Positions 17,830 through 26,404 of a stretch of 64,000 nucleotides of DNA are shown here, in pieces. Location of the stretch: NCBI RefSeq assembly GCF_009765905.1, contig NZ_LMUO01000009.1, forward strand, positions 287,941 to 351,940, given 5' to 3'. Made by a program: the position numbers and the translations under genes. The first letter of the stretch is position 1, and each line of letters begins with the position of its first letter. The DNA is from Mucilaginibacter sp. L196 (lineage in GTDB: Bacteria; Bacteroidota; Bacteroidia; Sphingobacteriales; Sphingobacteriaceae). The notes beneath the pieces were generated by a model. The model saw only the letters and a program-made list of their open reading frames with translations. It was not told where the DNA came from and ran no database searches.

Positions 17830-18516
17830 ATGAAAAAACTTTCCCCCCTATTCATTTTACTGATCACTGTAACGGCGGCTTTCGCCAAACCACCAAAAAA
17901 TCAATATGTGCGTATTAATACCAGTTATGGTGAATGCATTATCCGTTTATATAACGAAACTCCGCTCCATCGCGATAACTTTATAAAGCTGGCCAAAAAA
18001 GGGTTTTATAACGGGACACTTTTTCACCGGGTGATACAGGATTTTATGATACAGGGCGGAGATCCTGATTCGAAAAATGCAAAACCCAATGTTGAATTAG
18101 GTAATGGCGATGTTGGGTATACGATCCCTGCCGAGTTTCGCGACAGCCTGTTTCATAAAAAAGGGGTTTTAGCCGCAGCGCGGGATGATAATCCTAAAAA
18201 AGCATCAAGCGGTTGCCAGTTTTATATTGTGCAGGGTAAGCGGCTGACAGATACTATGATCAACAAAGCAGAGAAAAGAAGCGGGCGTAAAATACCGGAA
18301 TGGCAGCGTGCGTATTACCGAACCGTGGGTGGTGTGCCACATTTAGATGGCAACTATACTGTTTATGGCGAAGTGGTAGCCGGTTTGGATATGGTGGATT
18401 TGATAGCGGCTGTAAAAAAAGACGCGAATGACCGCCCGTTAGTTGATGTGCCGATGACTGTTGAAGTACTCAGCAAAAAGGAATGTAAGCAGATGGATAA
18501 ATTGCTGCAATTGTAA
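17830..18516 (+). CDS. Periplasmic cyclophilin-type peptidyl-prolyl isomerase
   Basis: A 228-residue protein with a signal peptide (residues 1-19, cut after AFA). The cyclophilin core includes FHRVIQDFMIQGGDP (catalytic Arg in FHR), a GVLAAARDDNPKKASSGCQFYIVQG segment and HLDGNYTVYGEVVAGLDMV. Between them is a 35-residue Lys/Arg-rich insertion (LTDTMINKAEKRSGRKIPEWQ) that Bacteroidota exported cyclophilins often have. The role should be folding of exported proteins. It is transcribed alone. Confidence 0.93.
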   Translation: MKKLSPLFILLITVTAAFAKPPKNQYVRINTSYGECIIRLYNETPLHRDNFIKLAKKGFYNGTLFHRVIQDFMIQGGDPDSKNAKPNVELGNGDVGYTIPAEFRDSLFHKKGVLAAARDDNPKKASSGCQFYIVQGKRLTDTMINKAEKRSGRKIPEWQRAYYRTVGGVPHLDGNYTVYGEVVAGLDMVDLIAAVKKDANDRPLVDVPMTVEVLSKKECKQMDKLLQL

Positions 18517-18530
18517 TGTTTTTACCATTT

Positions 18531-18610
18531 GTCATTGCGAGGAACGAAGCAATCGCGAACTATGCAGATCCGCTTTTCTACGTGCGATTGCTTCGTTCCT
18601 CAGCATAACA
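18531..18610. repeat. Dispersed GTCATTGCGAGG hairpin repeat
   Basis: Gtcattgcgaggaacgaagc pairs with gcttcgttcctcagcataac around a middle of about 40 bases. It is the same family as the core of the MITE-like elements at 30649 and 40529. Confidence 0.8.
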
Positions 18611-18631
18611 CAGTCTAATTATAAAACCCTT

Positions 18632-18717
18632 TGTCATTCTGAGCGCAGCGAAGAATCTATCGATAGGCATTTGCGCCATGTATAACGGATAGATTCTTCG
18701 CTGCGCTCAGAATGACA
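18632..18717. repeat. Dispersed GTCATTCTGAGCGCAGCG hairpin repeat
   Basis: Tgtcattctgagcgcagcga and its mirror tcgctgcgctcagaatgaca form near-perfect arms of about 30 bp. It stands tail to head with the previous repeat, 16 bases before the exonuclease III gene. Confidence 0.85.
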
Positions 18718-18733
18718 AAAAGAAACAAAACAT

Positions 18734-19501
18734 ATGAAAATAATCACCTATAATGTTAACGGACTAAGAGCTGCAATAAATAAAGACTGGTTGGCATGGC
18801 TCCAGGCAACAGATGCTGATGTGGTTTGTCTGCAGGAAATAAAAGCTACTAAAGAGGATATAAAAGAATTGCTATTGGTGGAGCAATTGGGTTACCAGCA
18901 CTACTGGTTCCCGGCGGAGAAAAAAGGGTATAGCGGTACGGCTATCTTTTGTAAGCAAACGCCAAAACATATCGAATACGGCTGCGGCATTGCCGATTTT
19001 GATCGCGAGGGCCGTTGTATCCGTGTTGATTTTGATGATGTATCCGTAATGAGCGCTTATTTTCCATCAGGCTCAAGCGGCGATGAGCGACAGATATTTA
19101 AATATCGTTTTTTAGATGAGTTTGGTAAATACCTTACGCTGCTAAAAGTAGAGCATCCCAATTTGGTTATCTGCGGCGATTATAATATTTGTCACCGCCC
19201 TATTGATATTCACAATCCTAAATCAAACGCCAACTCTTCCGGCTTTTTACCCGAAGAGCGTGCCTGGATGGAAGAGTTTATTGAATCAGGCTTTGTGGAT
19301 ACTTTCCGGCATGTAAACAAGGAGCCGCACAACTATACCTGGTGGAGCTACCGTGCTAACGCCCGCGCTAAAAACTTAGGTTGGCGTATTGATTATGCGA
19401 TGGCCAGTAAGGAGTTAGAGGGGAATATTAAACGGGCGGCGATATTGCCGGAGGCTAAGCATTCTGATCATTGCCCGATGTTGGTGGAGTTGGAGTTTTA
19501 A
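18734..19501 (+). CDS. xth: Exodeoxyribonuclease III (AP endonuclease)
   Basis: A 255-residue member of the exonuclease III/EEP family of DNA-repair enzymes that cut at abasic sites. Motifs visible are MKIITYNVNGLRAA at the start, CLQEIKAT (metal-binding Glu near 36), SAYFPSGSS, the GDYNICH segment with catalytic Asp/Asn, W-W-S-Y-R-A-N-A and the C-terminal RIDYAMAS...AKHSDHCPM with the catalytic Asp-His. Full length for the family. A small membrane-protein gene begins 10 bases downstream. Confidence 0.95.
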   Translation: MKIITYNVNGLRAAINKDWLAWLQATDADVVCLQEIKATKEDIKELLLVEQLGYQHYWFPAEKKGYSGTAIFCKQTPKHIEYGCGIADFDREGRCIRVDFDDVSVMSAYFPSGSSGDERQIFKYRFLDEFGKYLTLLKVEHPNLVICGDYNICHRPIDIHNPKSNANSSGFLPEERAWMEEFIESGFVDTFRHVNKEPHNYTWWSYRANARAKNLGWRIDYAMASKELEGNIKRAAILPEAKHSDHCPMLVELEF

Positions 19502-19510
19502 AGTCACCAT

Positions 19511-19693
19511 ATGAACGCATTATACATAATTGGAGGATTTGCATGTTTGGTCCTTGGAATATGGATCACTGTAAAACAAGTAATTGTTTTTAAGAAAGGA
19601 GAACAGGATAGTCTTGGATTTGATATTAAATTATTAGGTGGAGGGGTTATGGCTGTGGTATTTGGAGTCGCTCTGATTCTACATTATATTTAG
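19511..19693 (+). CDS. Small two-helix membrane protein
   Basis: A 60-residue protein with two transmembrane helices (about 3-21 and 40-59) joined by a short loop containing KKGEQDSLGFDIK. No family name is apparent. The 10-base gap after exonuclease III suggests co-transcription. The function is unknown. Confidence 0.6.
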   Translation: MNALYIIGGFACLVLGIWITVKQVIVFKKGEQDSLGFDIKLLGGGVMAVVFGVALILHYI

Positions 19694-19718
19694 GGCCCGT
19701 TACAAAAATAGCCCCCCT

Positions 19719-19804
19719 TGTCATTCTGAGGAACGAAGAATCTTCTTCAATTTGCATACAGAACATGCGTGGAGCAGAAGATTCTTCGTTCCTCAGAATG
19801 ACAA
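19719..19804. repeat. Dispersed GTCATTCTGAGGAACGAAGAATC hairpin repeat
   Basis: Tgtcattctgaggaacgaag and its mirror cttcgttcctcagaatgaca form perfect arms around a variable centre. It lies at the convergent ends of the 60-residue membrane-protein gene and the DUF2071 gene, where it may also act as a terminator. Confidence 0.85.
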
Positions 19805-19809
19805 AAAAA

Positions 19810-20526
19810 CTAGCAGAATGGTTTGTCTGCAACAGATGACCATTCATGCTCTATGTTTTTCATTAATAAGGCATTATCAAACGTAACAGAACCTTTAGGA
19901 AAAATAGATTCATCCTCGAAGAAGCTTGAGACAACGTTGTCAACTTTTAACGGTTTAACTTCCCATTTAAAGGTATTTAATAACAACCCGTCATACTTAT
20001 TGCTATTAGGCGAATACCCTAAAGAACCAGCTTTGAAGAAAGCTGATGCAGTAGATAAATTTTTGAATACAGATTGAGGATTAAAGGAATCGGTTAATTG
20101 GGCATCAATACTGATGAGGGTATCATCTGAACTTTTAAATGCAACGTGATAATGCTGTCCATCTTCTTTAACATCAAATTTTGCATAGTGATGTTTCCCC
20201 GGAAATAGACGTCCACCTACTAAGGCGTTAAAACGTAAAGAAGTATCTCTTCTGGGTATATATACACCGTCCTTTTGTTCATCGCCCTCTGTCCATTCAA
20301 CGGCGATTCTATGCGCTCCATTTTCTGAACCAAATCCAAAAATAGCCGGTAATCCTTTTAGCCTGATGTTTTTTAATCGGATAAGGCATATTCCAACTAT
20401 TGCCTTTCCATTAATAATTTTAGGTGAGAAAGGTGCAGGTACAATTTGCTTTGCTATAGCAGGATCAACGGCATAATTAATTAAAATGCGCCGGTCTATT
20501 ATTCCGCTGATAGTTGGAATTTTCAT
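19810..20526 (-). CDS. DUF2071-family protein (acetoacetate-decarboxylase-like fold)
   Basis: A 238-residue soluble protein. The N-terminal region with DPAIAKQIVPAPFSPKIINGKAIVGICLIRLKNIR and the middle segment PRRDTSLRFNALVGGRLFPGKHHYAKFDV match the DUF2071/COG3361 family pattern as I know it. This family is predicted to share the acetoacetate decarboxylase fold but has no established reaction. No catalytic Lys can be pointed out with confidence. The gene is monocistronic, with a dispersed hairpin directly after its stop codon. Confidence 0.75.
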   Translation of the reverse strand: MKIPTISGIIDRRILINYAVDPAIAKQIVPAPFSPKIINGKAIVGICLIRLKNIRLKGLPAIFGFGSENGAHRIAVEWTEGDEQKDGVYIPRRDTSLRFNALVGGRLFPGKHHYAKFDVKEDGQHYHVAFKSSDDTLISIDAQLTDSFNPQSVFKNLSTASAFFKAGSLGYSPNSNKYDGLLLNTFKWEVKPLKVDNVVSSFFEDESIFPKGSVTFDNALLMKNIEHEWSSVADKPFC

Positions 20527-20873
20527 GTCACTAAGTTAAATATTCAAGTGTTATTAGCAACTATAACCTGTGGTGACGTTTTGTTCGTTCCTCCTTGTCA
20601 CTCCGTTCAGAATGATAAGGGGCAGGTGTCTCACAATGAAACAAAATGGATCATTTTTCGATGAAAAAGCGCTAATTTTCGAATAAAATCGACTTAAAAG
20701 CAGGCAAAAATGGACGGTTTTTTTCTACTTTTTCATCAAAAAACGCCATTATTCAACCCAAAAGCACTTAAAAATCGATGTAATAATGCTGTTTTTGCCA
20801 TCAAAATGCTGTTTTTTGCCCCCAAAGTGTACCAAATGTACCAATGTGTTCCACTTGTTTCAGTGGTACAGTA
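20527..20873. other. Gene-free AT-rich stretch with short internal repeats
   Basis: The first part (about 20580-20625) has a decayed half of the GTCATTCTGA repeat. From 20640 to 20873 it is rich in A and T runs and contains repeated short phrases: atgctgtttttgcc followed by atgctgttttttgcc, and gtgtaccaaatgtaccaatgtg. No start-to-stop reading frame with protein-like content is seen on either strand. It may be a relic or an untranslated RNA region. Confidence 0.5.
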
Positions 20874-21494
20874 CTATTTTTTATAATCCGAAATATTCAA
20901 TTGATGCCCGCAGAAACCATACTCATGTGGTTGGTTGGAGCAGATGATGGTAAGCCTGTTCAGGGCGAATTTTTCTACAAGATCCAGATACCATTCCACT
21001 CCTTGCGCATCGAGGTTACTGGTGGGTTCATCCAGCATTAATATGGGTGTATCAGAACAAAAAGCAAGCGCCAGCTTAAGCCGCTGCTTCATGCCGGATG
21101 AGAAGTATCTGATGAGCTTGTTTTTATTCGTATCCATAGCCAGCAGATCGATAACCGTTTTGTTATCCATGCCGGATTTATAGCTTTTGAACTTGAAATG
21201 AAGGTCGATCATTTCAGCAAGCGTAAACTCCTCGATCATTTCCATATATGGCGCGGCAAGGCTCAGGTATTGAAATGCATCTTCAACGGGTACTCCTTTT
21301 CCGTTAAGTTCATAGCTTATAGTCCCTGCGGATGGTGATAAGCTGCCATTTAATACCTGCAATAGCGTTGATTTGCCAGAGCCATTCGAACCTAAAATGG
21401 CGTAGCTTTCGCCTGCCTTAAAGGTATATTCTACCCCTCTGAATATCCACTCGCGGTTAAAGCGGCGACCTATGTTTTGGAGGGTGATGTTCAT
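20874..21494 (-). CDS. ABC transporter ATP-binding protein
   Basis: A 206-residue ABC ATPase. Walker A GSNGSGKST is at 35-43, the signature is YFSSGMKQRL and Walker B is PILMLDEPTSNLD. The H-loop, normally a TH pair after Walker B, reads IICSNQPHE, with Asn where His is usual. No membrane partner lies nearby, and the gene follows lpxA after 110 bases filled by a repeat. Size and the atypical H-loop recall the CcmA-like branch of export ATPases. The transported substrate is unknown. Confidence 0.88.
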   Translation of the reverse strand: MNITLQNIGRRFNREWIFRGVEYTFKAGESYAILGSNGSGKSTLLQVLNGSLSPSAGTISYELNGKGVPVEDAFQYLSLAAPYMEMIEEFTLAEMIDLHFKFKSYKSGMDNKTVIDLLAMDTNKNKLIRYFSSGMKQRLKLALAFCSDTPILMLDEPTSNLDAQGVEWYLDLVEKFALNRLTIICSNQPHEYGFCGHQLNISDYKK

Positions 21495-21495
21495 T

Positions 21496-21603
21496 TGTCT
21501 GAACCGGGATTAAACGGATTTATGGGATTTACAGGATTTGTGAAAAAGATGAAAAGGAAGCATCATAAAAATCTATTTAATCCAATGAATCCGGGTTCAG
21601 ACA
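21496..21603. repeat. Dispersed hairpin repeat (TGTCTGAACC family)
   Basis: Tgtctgaaccgggatt at 21496-21511 pairs, with one mismatch, with aatccgggttcagaca at 21588-21603. The centre carries acggatttatgggatttaca. The element fills the gap between lpxA and the ABC ATPase. Confidence 0.8.
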
Positions 21604-21604
21604 A

Positions 21605-22390
21605 CTAACTATTACCAAAGCCCTTCATAATACCCCTTTGCGAGTTGGATACGAAATTGATGATCTCGTCGCGCTCAACTGTTGGGTTAAATTCGGCTTC
21701 AATAATATCCAATGCTTTGGTGATGTTGTATTTTTTAAGGAAGATGATACGGTAAATTTCCTGAATCTCGTTAATGGTTTCTGCCGAGTATCCCCTGCGG
21801 CGCAAGCCAACAGAGTTTATGCCTATGTAAGATAACGGCTCACGACCAGCTTTTGTAAACGGAGGAACATCCTTACGAACCAATGACCCGCCGGATACCA
21901 TACAATGCGCGCCAATTTCAACAAACTGATGCACCGCTGATGTCCCACCAATAAAAGCATGGTCGTATACATTAATATGCCCTGCAAGTTGTACCGAGTT
22001 AGCTATAATAACATTATCACCTATAACACAATCATGCGCTACGTGTACATAAGCCATTAACAGGCAGTTGTTGCCTATGGTAGTAGTGTTTTTATCAAGC
22101 GCGGTACCGCGGTTTAGGGTAACGCACTCACGGATAACGGTATTATCACCGATGGTAACTGTGCTTGGTTCGCCACGATATTTCAAATCCTGTGGTGGTG
22201 CAGATACTACAGCCCCCGGGAAAATACGACAGTTCTTGCCTATCCTTGCCCCATCCATAATAACAGAATTTGAGCCGACCCAGGTACCCTCGCCAATTTC
22301 TACATCCTTATGTATAGTAACAAATGGCTCAATCACTACATTGTCGGCTATTTTAGCCTGAGGATGTATATATGCTAACGGTTGTATCAT
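21605..22390 (-). CDS. lpxA: UDP-N-acetylglucosamine acyltransferase
   Basis: A 261-residue enzyme that starts lipid A synthesis by transferring an acyl chain from ACP to UDP-GlcNAc. A left-handed beta-helix of hexapeptide repeats (IGEGTWVGSN, IGDNTVIREC and so on) fills residues 5-190, with the catalytic His in the MAYVHVAHDCVIGDN segment and the helical C-terminal domain after about 195. It starts 1 base after the stop of lpxC-fabZ, so translation is probably coupled. Confidence 0.96.
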   Translation of the reverse strand: MIQPLAYIHPQAKIADNVVIEPFVTIHKDVEIGEGTWVGSNSVIMDGARIGKNCRIFPGAVVSAPPQDLKYRGEPSTVTIGDNTVIRECVTLNRGTALDKNTTTIGNNCLLMAYVHVAHDCVIGDNVIIANSVQLAGHINVYDHAFIGGTSAVHQFVEIGAHCMVSGGSLVRKDVPPFTKAGREPLSYIGINSVGLRRRGYSAETINEIQEIYRIIFLKKYNITKALDIIEAEFNPTVERDEIINFVSNSQRGIMKGFGNS

Positions 22391-22391
22391 G

Positions 22392-23801
22392 CTATGCTTC
22401 TGTTTCTTTTACTTTAACTATTTGTGCCATTAGCTCGGCCTCTACAACAATTCTGTCGCCAACCATACCTACACCTTTCATTTGCGCTATTCCACGGCGT
22501 ATTGGCGAGGTAAGATCGCAATAATAAATTATAGTATCGCCGGGTACTACTTTACTTTTAAACCGGGCGTTCTCAATCTTTAAAAACAAGGTAAGATAAT
22601 TTTCCGGATCAGGAACGGTATTTAATACCATGATGCCACCTGTTTGTACCATTCCTTCTATCTGTAATACGCCCGGAAATATAGGTGCGCCAGGGAAATG
22701 CCCGCGGAACAGATCCTCATTCATGGTAACATTCTTTACACCAACCACATGGGTTTTTGAGATCTCCATTATCTTATCGATCATCAAAAATGGTTGCCTG
22801 TGTGGTAATTTGGCCATAATGTCTACCGTATCATATACGGGTTTGGCATTAGGGTCATATGCTTTAAAGCGTTTTTTGCTTTTTTCTTTTTTTATCAACG
22901 CTTTGATTTTTTTAGCGAAGGCTACGTTTGCGGCATGGCCGGGTCTTGCTGCCATGATGTGACCTTTTAATGGCGTACCCACCAAAGCAAGATCGCCAAT
23001 CATATCCAGCAGTTTATGGCGGGCCGGTTCGTTCTGATAACGCAGATCGATATTGTTAAGTATACCTTGTGGTGCTACTTTTATATCCTTGCGGTTAAAT
23101 ATTTTAGCCAGGTGTGCTAATTCAGCTTCATCTACCTCTTTATCAACCACAACAATCGCATTGTTCAGGTCGCCACCTTTTATCAAGTCATGCTTAAGCA
23201 GCATTTCCAACTCATGCAAAAAGCAAAATGTACGGCATGAGGCGATTTCTTTCACAAACTCAGATATAGTAGAGATACTGGCATGCTGGCTACCCAATAC
23301 ATGCGAGTTATAATCAACCATGCAAGTAAAACGGTAGTCATCATCCAAAGGCATGGCAACCATTTCAACCTTGCGGTCAGCTTCGGTATAATGTATGTTG
23401 TAAGGTATATGATAATATTCGCGGTCTGCATCCTGCTCAATAAAGCCGGTTGCATTTATGGCATCAATAAATTTGATAGAACTACCATCCATAATGGGCG
23501 TTTCCGGTCCGTCCAGATCAATCATCACATTATCTATCTCAAGCCCAACCAGGGCCGCTAATACGTGTTCAACAGTACTTACGCTGGCGCCATTTTCGGT
23601 AATGGTTGTTCCGCGTGAGGTATCGGTAACATTATCTACGTCAGCATCAATAACTGGCGAGCCCGGCAAATCTACTCTCCTGAATTTATAGCCATGGTTC
23701 TCCTCTGCGGGATTGAAGGTCATGGTTACTTTTTCGCCGGTATGTAAACCTGTGCCCGAAACTGAAACAGGCGCTTTTATAGTCCTTTGTTTTACGTTCA
23801 T
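22392..23801 (-). CDS. lpxC-fabZ: Bifunctional UDP-3-O-acyl-GlcNAc deacetylase / 3-hydroxyacyl-ACP dehydratase
   Basis: A 469-residue fusion typical of Bacteroidota. Residues 1-300 are LpxC: zinc-binding STVEHVLAAL and RHKLLDMIGDLAL, with GHIMAARPGHAANVAFA. A Lys-rich linker (about 302-320) leads to FabZ (325-462) with the catalytic His in FRGHFPGAPIFPG and the Glu in IEGMVQTGG. LpxC performs the committed, zinc-dependent step of lipid A synthesis, and FabZ feeds fatty-acid elongation from the same 3-hydroxyacyl-ACP pool. It sits between lpxD (26-base gap) and lpxA (1-base gap). Confidence 0.97.
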   Translation of the reverse strand: MNVKQRTIKAPVSVSGTGLHTGEKVTMTFNPAEENHGYKFRRVDLPGSPVIDADVDNVTDTSRGTTITENGASVSTVEHVLAALVGLEIDNVMIDLDGPETPIMDGSSIKFIDAINATGFIEQDADREYYHIPYNIHYTEADRKVEMVAMPLDDDYRFTCMVDYNSHVLGSQHASISTISEFVKEIASCRTFCFLHELEMLLKHDLIKGGDLNNAIVVVDKEVDEAELAHLAKIFNRKDIKVAPQGILNNIDLRYQNEPARHKLLDMIGDLALVGTPLKGHIMAARPGHAANVAFAKKIKALIKKEKSKKRFKAYDPNAKPVYDTVDIMAKLPHRQPFLMIDKIMEISKTHVVGVKNVTMNEDLFRGHFPGAPIFPGVLQIEGMVQTGGIMVLNTVPDPENYLTLFLKIENARFKSKVVPGDTIIYYCDLTSPIRRGIAQMKGVGMVGDRIVVEAELMAQIVKVKETEA

Positions 23802-23827
23802 AACTTAAATATTAACTGCAAGGTTAA

Positions 23828-24871
23828 TCAGTCTTTGCTTTTTTGCAGTTCTGCAATAATCTTTTCTAATTCTAAAACTCTTTTTTCCAATTCAGGTAAA
23901 CGGGTTAAAGCTACCTGCGATCGCATGTGCGAACTATATGTTGAGGCTGGCGAACCCGCCCATTTTTGGTTTTCTTCTTTTATCGATCGGCTTAAGCCGG
24001 ATTGTGCCTGCATTTGTGTGCCGTTTGGCACATTAATATGCCCAACAATACCAACCTGGCCGCCTAAAATAACACGCTCGCCAATTTTAGTACTGCCCGA
24101 TACCCCTGTTTGCGCAGCAATAACGGTATTTATACCAATTTCAACATTATGCGCTATTTGTACCAGGTTATCCAACTTTACACCCTTGCGTATAATGGTT
24201 GAGCCCATGGTTGCCCTATCGATTGTTGTATTTGAGCCTACTTCAACGTCATCTTCTATCACAACATTGCCTATCTGGCTAATTTTTTTGTACGATCCAT
24301 CGGCGGTAGGTGCAAAACCAAATCCATCGCTCCCGATTACCGCTCCCGAGTGGATAATTACGTTGTTACCCAGTTTGGAGTCAAAGTAAACTTTTACGCC
24401 AGAAAATAGTGTAACGTTATCACCCAAAATAGCATCGTCGCCTATATAGCTGTTGGGGTATATTTTGCAATTATCACCAACTTTTACATTCGGGCCGATA
24501 TAACTAAAAGCGCCTATATATACATCTTTACCAATTTTGGCGGTTGGGTGTATAAAGTGAGGGTCTTCAATACCTGATTTGTCGAGTTTAAATTTGTTAT
24601 AGATCTCTAATAATACCGATATAGCCGTATAGGCATTTTCAACACGAATAAGTGTTGCCTTAACCTTTTCGGCCAATTGCTGATCATTGTTAACAATAAC
24701 AATCGAGGCATCTGTAGTATACAGGTACTGCTCATACTTGGGGTTCGCTAAAAACGAAAGCGAGCCTTCGGTAGCTTCTTCTATTTTAGCCAGCTGACTA
24801 ACCGCAGCCGAAGGGTTACCCTCAACTGTTCCGTTAAGCAAAGCAGCTATCTGTTGCGCAGTAAATTGCAT
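23828..24871 (-). CDS. lpxD: UDP-3-O-(3-hydroxyacyl)glucosamine N-acyltransferase
   Basis: A 347-residue trimeric acyltransferase, third enzyme of lipid A synthesis. An N-terminal uridine-binding domain (1-100) precedes a long hexapeptide beta-helix (102-300) with NVIIHSGAVIGSDGFGFAP and LVQIAHNVEIG, which carry the conserved His residues. The C-terminal coiled coil (LPELEKRVLELEKIIAELQ) is the ACP-binding helix region. First gene of the lpxD-lpxC/fabZ-lpxA operon. The upstream HD-domain gene is separated by a dispersed repeat. Confidence 0.96.
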   Translation of the reverse strand: MQFTAQQIAALLNGTVEGNPSAAVSQLAKIEEATEGSLSFLANPKYEQYLYTTDASIVIVNNDQQLAEKVKATLIRVENAYTAISVLLEIYNKFKLDKSGIEDPHFIHPTAKIGKDVYIGAFSYIGPNVKVGDNCKIYPNSYIGDDAILGDNVTLFSGVKVYFDSKLGNNVIIHSGAVIGSDGFGFAPTADGSYKKISQIGNVVIEDDVEVGSNTTIDRATMGSTIIRKGVKLDNLVQIAHNVEIGINTVIAAQTGVSGSTKIGERVILGGQVGIVGHINVPNGTQMQAQSGLSRSIKEENQKWAGSPASTYSSHMRSQVALTRLPELEKRVLELEKIIAELQKSKD

Positions 24872-25020
24872 CCGGCAAATTTAAGGGTTAAAACTAAAGT
24901 GGCAAATTTATAATTGGGTGGTTAAGTGGCCTGTTTATGCTTTAATTAATGCAGATAATTTAATTTTATCAGATAGTTAAATCGCAGATAATCAAAGTTT
25001 AAACTAAATATTATCCAAAA

Positions 25021-25107
25021 GCCCCACCCAACCCTCCCCGGAAGGGAGGGCTTTTAATAGAGACGGAAGACAAAGTCTCCCCAACCGGGGGAGATTTAGA
25101 GGGAGCT
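25021..25107 (-). repeat. Dispersed CTCCCC/GGGGAG hairpin repeat, copy 2 (inverted)
   Basis: Gccccacccaaccctccccg, then agggagggctttt, then caaagtctccccaaccgggg and gagatttagaggg: the reverse complement of the element at 12046-12120. It ends just before the stop of the HD-domain gene, in the gap before lpxD. Confidence 0.75.
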
Positions 25108-25120
25108 TTTGACGGAAGCC

Positions 25121-26347
25121 TTAAACTAAATCCTTTGGATAGCATAGAATATATTTTTTTACAGTTTTAGCCAATGCTTCAAGGTTTGAGTTATCGCTGG
25201 CAGCTGTAATATCCTTCACGGTCCCGTTCTTCATCAAAATAAGTATGCTTCCATCTCCGGTTTTATAGGCATTGTTGCGCACGTCATCTGTAAAAACAAA
25301 ATACGATGCATCATGAACGCTTATGCTATACTTTTCAGCAACCTTAGCCGTCAAATCGTCTACTCTTTTTTGGTCCGGCAGTTCATTCGTTATGTCTACG
25401 TGATATAAATTTCTTTGTATCAGATCACGGCATAATTTCGATAAAACAAAATCTTTGCTGCCTTCCCAAACCTTTATCGCGGCCATAATATCAGTGTCAT
25501 CCAGGCCGGCAAAAGTTTGCAGGTTCTTATCCTCCAAAATAAACACCTCACTATTGATGCTGTTTACCAGGAAATGGTTTAATGCCGGGGTACAATTTAG
25601 TTGGTCGCCCATTAAGGCTACTTCACGGGCACGTTTTAATATCTTAGTTAGCTGCACTTCTGCGGCTATCACTGTTTTATGCAGATATACCTGCCAGTAC
25701 ATTAGCCTGCGGGCAATTAAAAATTTCTCTATCGAATAAATACCCTTTTCTTCAACCACAACATGGTCATCAACTACGTTAAGCATTTTAATAATACGGT
25801 CGGAGCTGATGACGCCTTCGGATACCCCGGTAAAAAAACTGTCCCGGTTCAAATAATCCATCCGGTCCATATCCAGCTGACTGGATACTAACTGGTGCAG
25901 GAAGTTTTTTGAATAAGTGCCATTAAATATTTCAATCGCCATGGTTAAACGGCCATCAAATTGTTTATTCAGCTCATTCATCAACAGTTTCGATATATCC
26001 TCGTGCCAAACCCCATCAACTATGATTTGCTCTAAAGCATGTGAGAACGGGCCATGGCCAATATCATGTAATAATATAGCTACGCTAACGGCTTCTTCCT
26101 CAGCTTCGGTTATTATTTGCCCTTTATAGCGCAAGGTTTCAACAGCCAGGCTCATTAAATGCAACGCGCCCAAAGCATGGTGAAAACGGGTATGTAGAGC
26201 GCCGGGGTAAACCAAATGCGTCATGCCCAATTGCTTGATATACCTTAAGCGTTGAAAATAAGGATGTTCTATCAGGTCGAACACCAGATCTGAGGGGATG
26301 CTGATAAACCCGTAAACCGGATCGTTTATAATTTTCTTTTTATTCAA
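25121..26347 (-). CDS. HD-domain phosphohydrolase (dGTPase-like)
   Basis: A 408-residue cytoplasmic protein. The metal-binding HD signature is present as TRFHHALGALHL (first His) and LLHDIGHGPFSHALE, with DRMDYLNRD later. This is the pattern of the SAMHD1/dGTPase-like group (COG1078) that hydrolyses nucleotides. The N-terminus NKKKIINDPVYGFISIP is conserved in this group, and the only suitable start codon is a TTG at 26347, since no ATG lies in frame upstream. Located just upstream of lpxD on the same strand. Confidence 0.9.
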   Translation of the reverse strand: MNKKKIINDPVYGFISIPSDLVFDLIEHPYFQRLRYIKQLGMTHLVYPGALHTRFHHALGALHLMSLAVETLRYKGQIITEAEEEAVSVAILLHDIGHGPFSHALEQIIVDGVWHEDISKLLMNELNKQFDGRLTMAIEIFNGTYSKNFLHQLVSSQLDMDRMDYLNRDSFFTGVSEGVISSDRIIKMLNVVDDHVVVEEKGIYSIEKFLIARRLMYWQVYLHKTVIAAEVQLTKILKRAREVALMGDQLNCTPALNHFLVNSINSEVFILEDKNLQTFAGLDDTDIMAAIKVWEGSKDFVLSKLCRDLIQRNLYHVDITNELPDQKRVDDLTAKVAEKYSISVHDASYFVFTDDVRNNAYKTGDGSILILMKNGTVKDITAASDNSNLEALAKTVKKYILCYPKDLV

Positions 26348-26396
26348 TGTATTTATATATCCTGCAAAAATGTGAAGTAAAGGTACAACGTTGTCT

Positions 26397-26404
26397 TATA
26401 TTTG
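26397..26404 (+). promoter_or_regulatory. Candidate -7 element upstream of porX
   Basis: TATATTTG matches the TAnnTTTG consensus, 145 bases before the porX ATG. A fitting -33 box is not visible, and the long leader makes the assignment uncertain. Confidence 0.3.

Noticed and set aside
18531..18717. Possible CRISPR repeats or tRNA-like cloverleaf
   Set aside because: Only two long hairpins with different stems, no regular spacers, no cloverleaf or CCA end; they match the dispersed repeat families.
23787..24389. A 200-codon plus-strand frame opposite lpxD
   Set aside because: It is the antisense of the hexapeptide repeats of lpxD, with Cys/Ile/Thr-rich non-protein-like content.
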